Made by a program: the position numbers and the translations under genes. Shown here piece after piece: positions 6,285 through 7,029 of a stretch of 7,029 nt of DNA (position 1 is its first letter; each line of letters starts with the position of its first letter). Source of the DNA: an uncultured Collinsella sp. (lineage in GTDB: Bacteria; Actinomycetota; Coriobacteriia; Coriobacteriales; Coriobacteriaceae); assembly GCA_958423535.1 (NCBI GenBank), contig CATZRJ010000068.1:1-7029 (forward strand), given 5' to 3'. Below the pieces are notes generated by a model. That model was not told the DNA's origin and ran no database searches. It saw only the letters and a program-made list of their open reading frames with translations.

Positions 6285-6491
6285 ATGGAAGTTGAGAACA
6301 AGCGCATCACTCTTGATGCCTTTCGTACGATGCCGGATATCGTTGACCCGATGCCGGTCGCACGCCTGCTCGGCATCAGCGATCGCTCCGTCTACAGGCT
6401 CTGCCAGAACGGAACATTCAAAGCCGTGAAGTGCGGGAAGCTGTGGCGCATCAATCGCGACAGCGTTCTTAGCTACATCGGCGTCAACTGA
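6285..6491 (+). CDS. excisionase-like MerR/HTH_17 small DNA-binding protein
   Basis: A 68-residue protein with a winged-helix excisionase/MerR-type fold. PMPVARLLGISDRSVYRLCQ (22-41) is the helix-turn-helix, and NGTFKAVKCGKLWRINRDSVLSYI (42-65) is the wing and final helix, including the typical GKLWRI...V..Y.. ending. Such proteins bind DNA as recombination directionality factors (Xis) or as small regulators. Its place just after an integrase and its terminator supports Xis. An ideal ribosome binding site, AAGGAGGT (6273-6280), lies 4 nt upstream. The first 18 residues are not recognised. It is probably co-transcribed with the 52-residue gene after it. Certainty is high for DNA binding and moderate for Xis function. 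Confidence 0.82.
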   Translation: MEVENKRITLDAFRTMPDIVDPMPVARLLGISDRSVYRLCQNGTFKAVKCGKLWRINRDSVLSYIGVN

Positions 6492-6534
6492 ATGTAGCGA
6501 ACGCCGGCTAAGACCAACTGAGCCCGGAGCAAAC

Positions 6535-6693
6535 ATGGGTATTAACAAATTCAACGCCGGACCCATTGAAATAATTGCAGAGTTGATTGATTTCGATGCC
6601 GTCCAGATCAAAAACGAGCACATCGCATATACGCCCTTGCCGGCGGCCAAAGCGCCAAAAGGCTATCCGATTACATACACGGAAGACGAATAG
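6535..6693 (+). CDS. small hypothetical protein (52 aa)
   Basis: ATG at 6535 with GGAG at 6526-6529, 5 nt upstream, opens a 52-residue frame ending in TAG at 6691-6693. The sequence starts MGINKFNAGPIEIIAELIDF and ends acidic (YTEDE). It has no membrane segment, no cysteine and no motif that I recognise. It lies 43 nt after the xis-like gene and 6 nt before a strong terminator, so it is the last gene of a short transcription unit. The good ribosome binding site and snug terminator are the reasons to believe it is real; function unknown. Confidence 0.6.
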   Translation: MGINKFNAGPIEIIAELIDFDAVQIKNEHIAYTPLPAAKAPKGYPITYTEDE

Positions 6694-6699
6694 ACGCCA

Positions 6700-6725
6700 C
6701 AGGGGGCCAAACGGCCCCCTGTTTT
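6700..6725 (+). terminator. intrinsic terminator after the 52-aa gene
   Basis: A 9-bp perfect GC-rich stem, CAGGGGGCC (6700-6708) / GGCCCCCTG (6713-6721), with the 4-nt loop AAAC is followed by TTTT. Confidence 0.9.
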
Positions 6726-6738
6726 ATGAGGAGACCCT

Positions 6739-7029
6739 ATGGCCGAAACCAAAACCATCAGCGTAAAAATCGACCACAAGCTCTACACCGCCCTCAAGAC
6801 GCGGGCGGAGCTCGATAATTCCAACGTCAGCGACGCGATCCGCTCGCTCCTGCGCTCGGCGCTCGCGGCAGAGGGTCTCGACCTCTACGGCAACGAGGTC
6901 GCGGGTTTCATCCGCGGCGTCGTCGATGCGCGGATGGACGTCGCGGCGCTCGACATCGAGCGCAAGCTCGACATCACCGAGGACCGCATCGCCGCGGTCC
7001 TCTCGCGCCCCATGACCGCCGCCATCATG
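6739..7029 (+). CDS. ribbon-helix-helix DNA-binding protein, partial at right edge
   Basis: ATG at 6739 follows AGGAG (6729-6733) by 5 nt, and the frame is open for 97 codons to the window end. Residues 4-45 fit a ribbon-helix-helix (CopG/Arc-like) fold: strand TKTISVKI, helix HKLYTALKTRAELDN, turn SNVS, helix DAIRSLLRSALAA. The remainder (50-97) looks helical and charged and is not recognised. Proteins of this kind on integrative elements act as transcriptional repressors, antitoxins or relaxosome accessory factors; the neighbours needed to choose lie beyond the edge. Codons are markedly richer in GCG, CTC and GTC than in the integrase and the 52-residue gene, so this module may have a different origin from the recombination module. 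Confidence 0.8.
   Translation, partial: MAETKTISVKIDHKLYTALKTRAELDNSNVSDAIRSLLRSALAAEGLDLYGNEVAGFIRGVVDARMDVAALDIERKLDITEDRIAAVLSRPMTAAIM

Noticed and set aside
6510..6530. D-arm-like string (ACCAACTGAGC) suggesting the missing tRNA half
   Set aside because: It is short, has no adjoining acceptor or anticodon pieces, and covers the ribosome binding site of the 52-residue gene. Probably coincidence.
6171..6650. 159-codon minus-strand open frame across the xis-like gene
   Set aside because: It overlaps the well-supported xis-like and 52-residue genes with good ribosome binding sites, and the translation has no recognisable domain.

Overview
The window looks like chromosome from an anaerobic gut Actinobacterium of the Coriobacteriia type (Collinsella/Olsenella-like). 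I infer this from moderate to high GC, strong AGGAG-type ribosome binding sites and the general look of the PTS and integrase proteins. No rRNA or other definitive marker gene is present, so the taxonomy is tentative.

Left part (1-4300): a compact beta-glucoside utilisation locus. A leftward RpiR/MurR-type repressor gene (346-1179) is divergent from a rightward two-gene operon. The operon encodes a GH1 6-phospho-beta-glucosidase (1331-2749) and, 9 nt later, a PTS EIIBC permease of the glucose/beta-glucoside family (2759-4159). A strong intrinsic terminator follows at 4261-4300. The permease would import and phosphorylate a beta-glucoside, and the glycosidase would hydrolyse the 6-phosphoglucoside inside the cell. 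The repressor presumably senses a phosphosugar and acts on the shared intergenic region, which carries several TTGAAT-type half-sites. No EIIA domain is present in the window, so EIIA must come from elsewhere. Left of the repressor gene is an unidentified leftward reading frame running off the edge.

Middle (4160-4884, no protein gene): this stretch holds the operon terminator, copies of a short repeat (core ATCCACGCTC) that also occurs left of the regulator, and two tandem ATCTGTAACA...TGTTACAGAT hairpins exactly 80 bp apart. It also holds an intrinsic terminator on the minus strand and the 3' half of a tRNA-Thr(UGU) gene without its 5' half. The tRNA fragment begins exactly at the anticodon and keeps its downstream terminator. 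I read it as the displaced chromosomal attachment-site copy left by insertion of a mobile element.

Right part (4719-7029): the integrase end of that element. It contains an attachment arm with four ATTGCACA repeats abutting the integrase ribosome binding site, a tyrosine integrase (4885-6093) with all catalytic residues, and a terminator. Then come a MerR/Xis-type small DNA-binding protein (6285-6491), a 52-residue unknown protein (6535-6693), another terminator, and a GC-rich ribbon-helix-helix protein open at the right edge (6739-7029). The element's cargo and the restored tRNA-Thr should lie to the right, outside the window. No frankly new system is visible; the most interesting features are the unexplained repeat families and the att/integrase control region.
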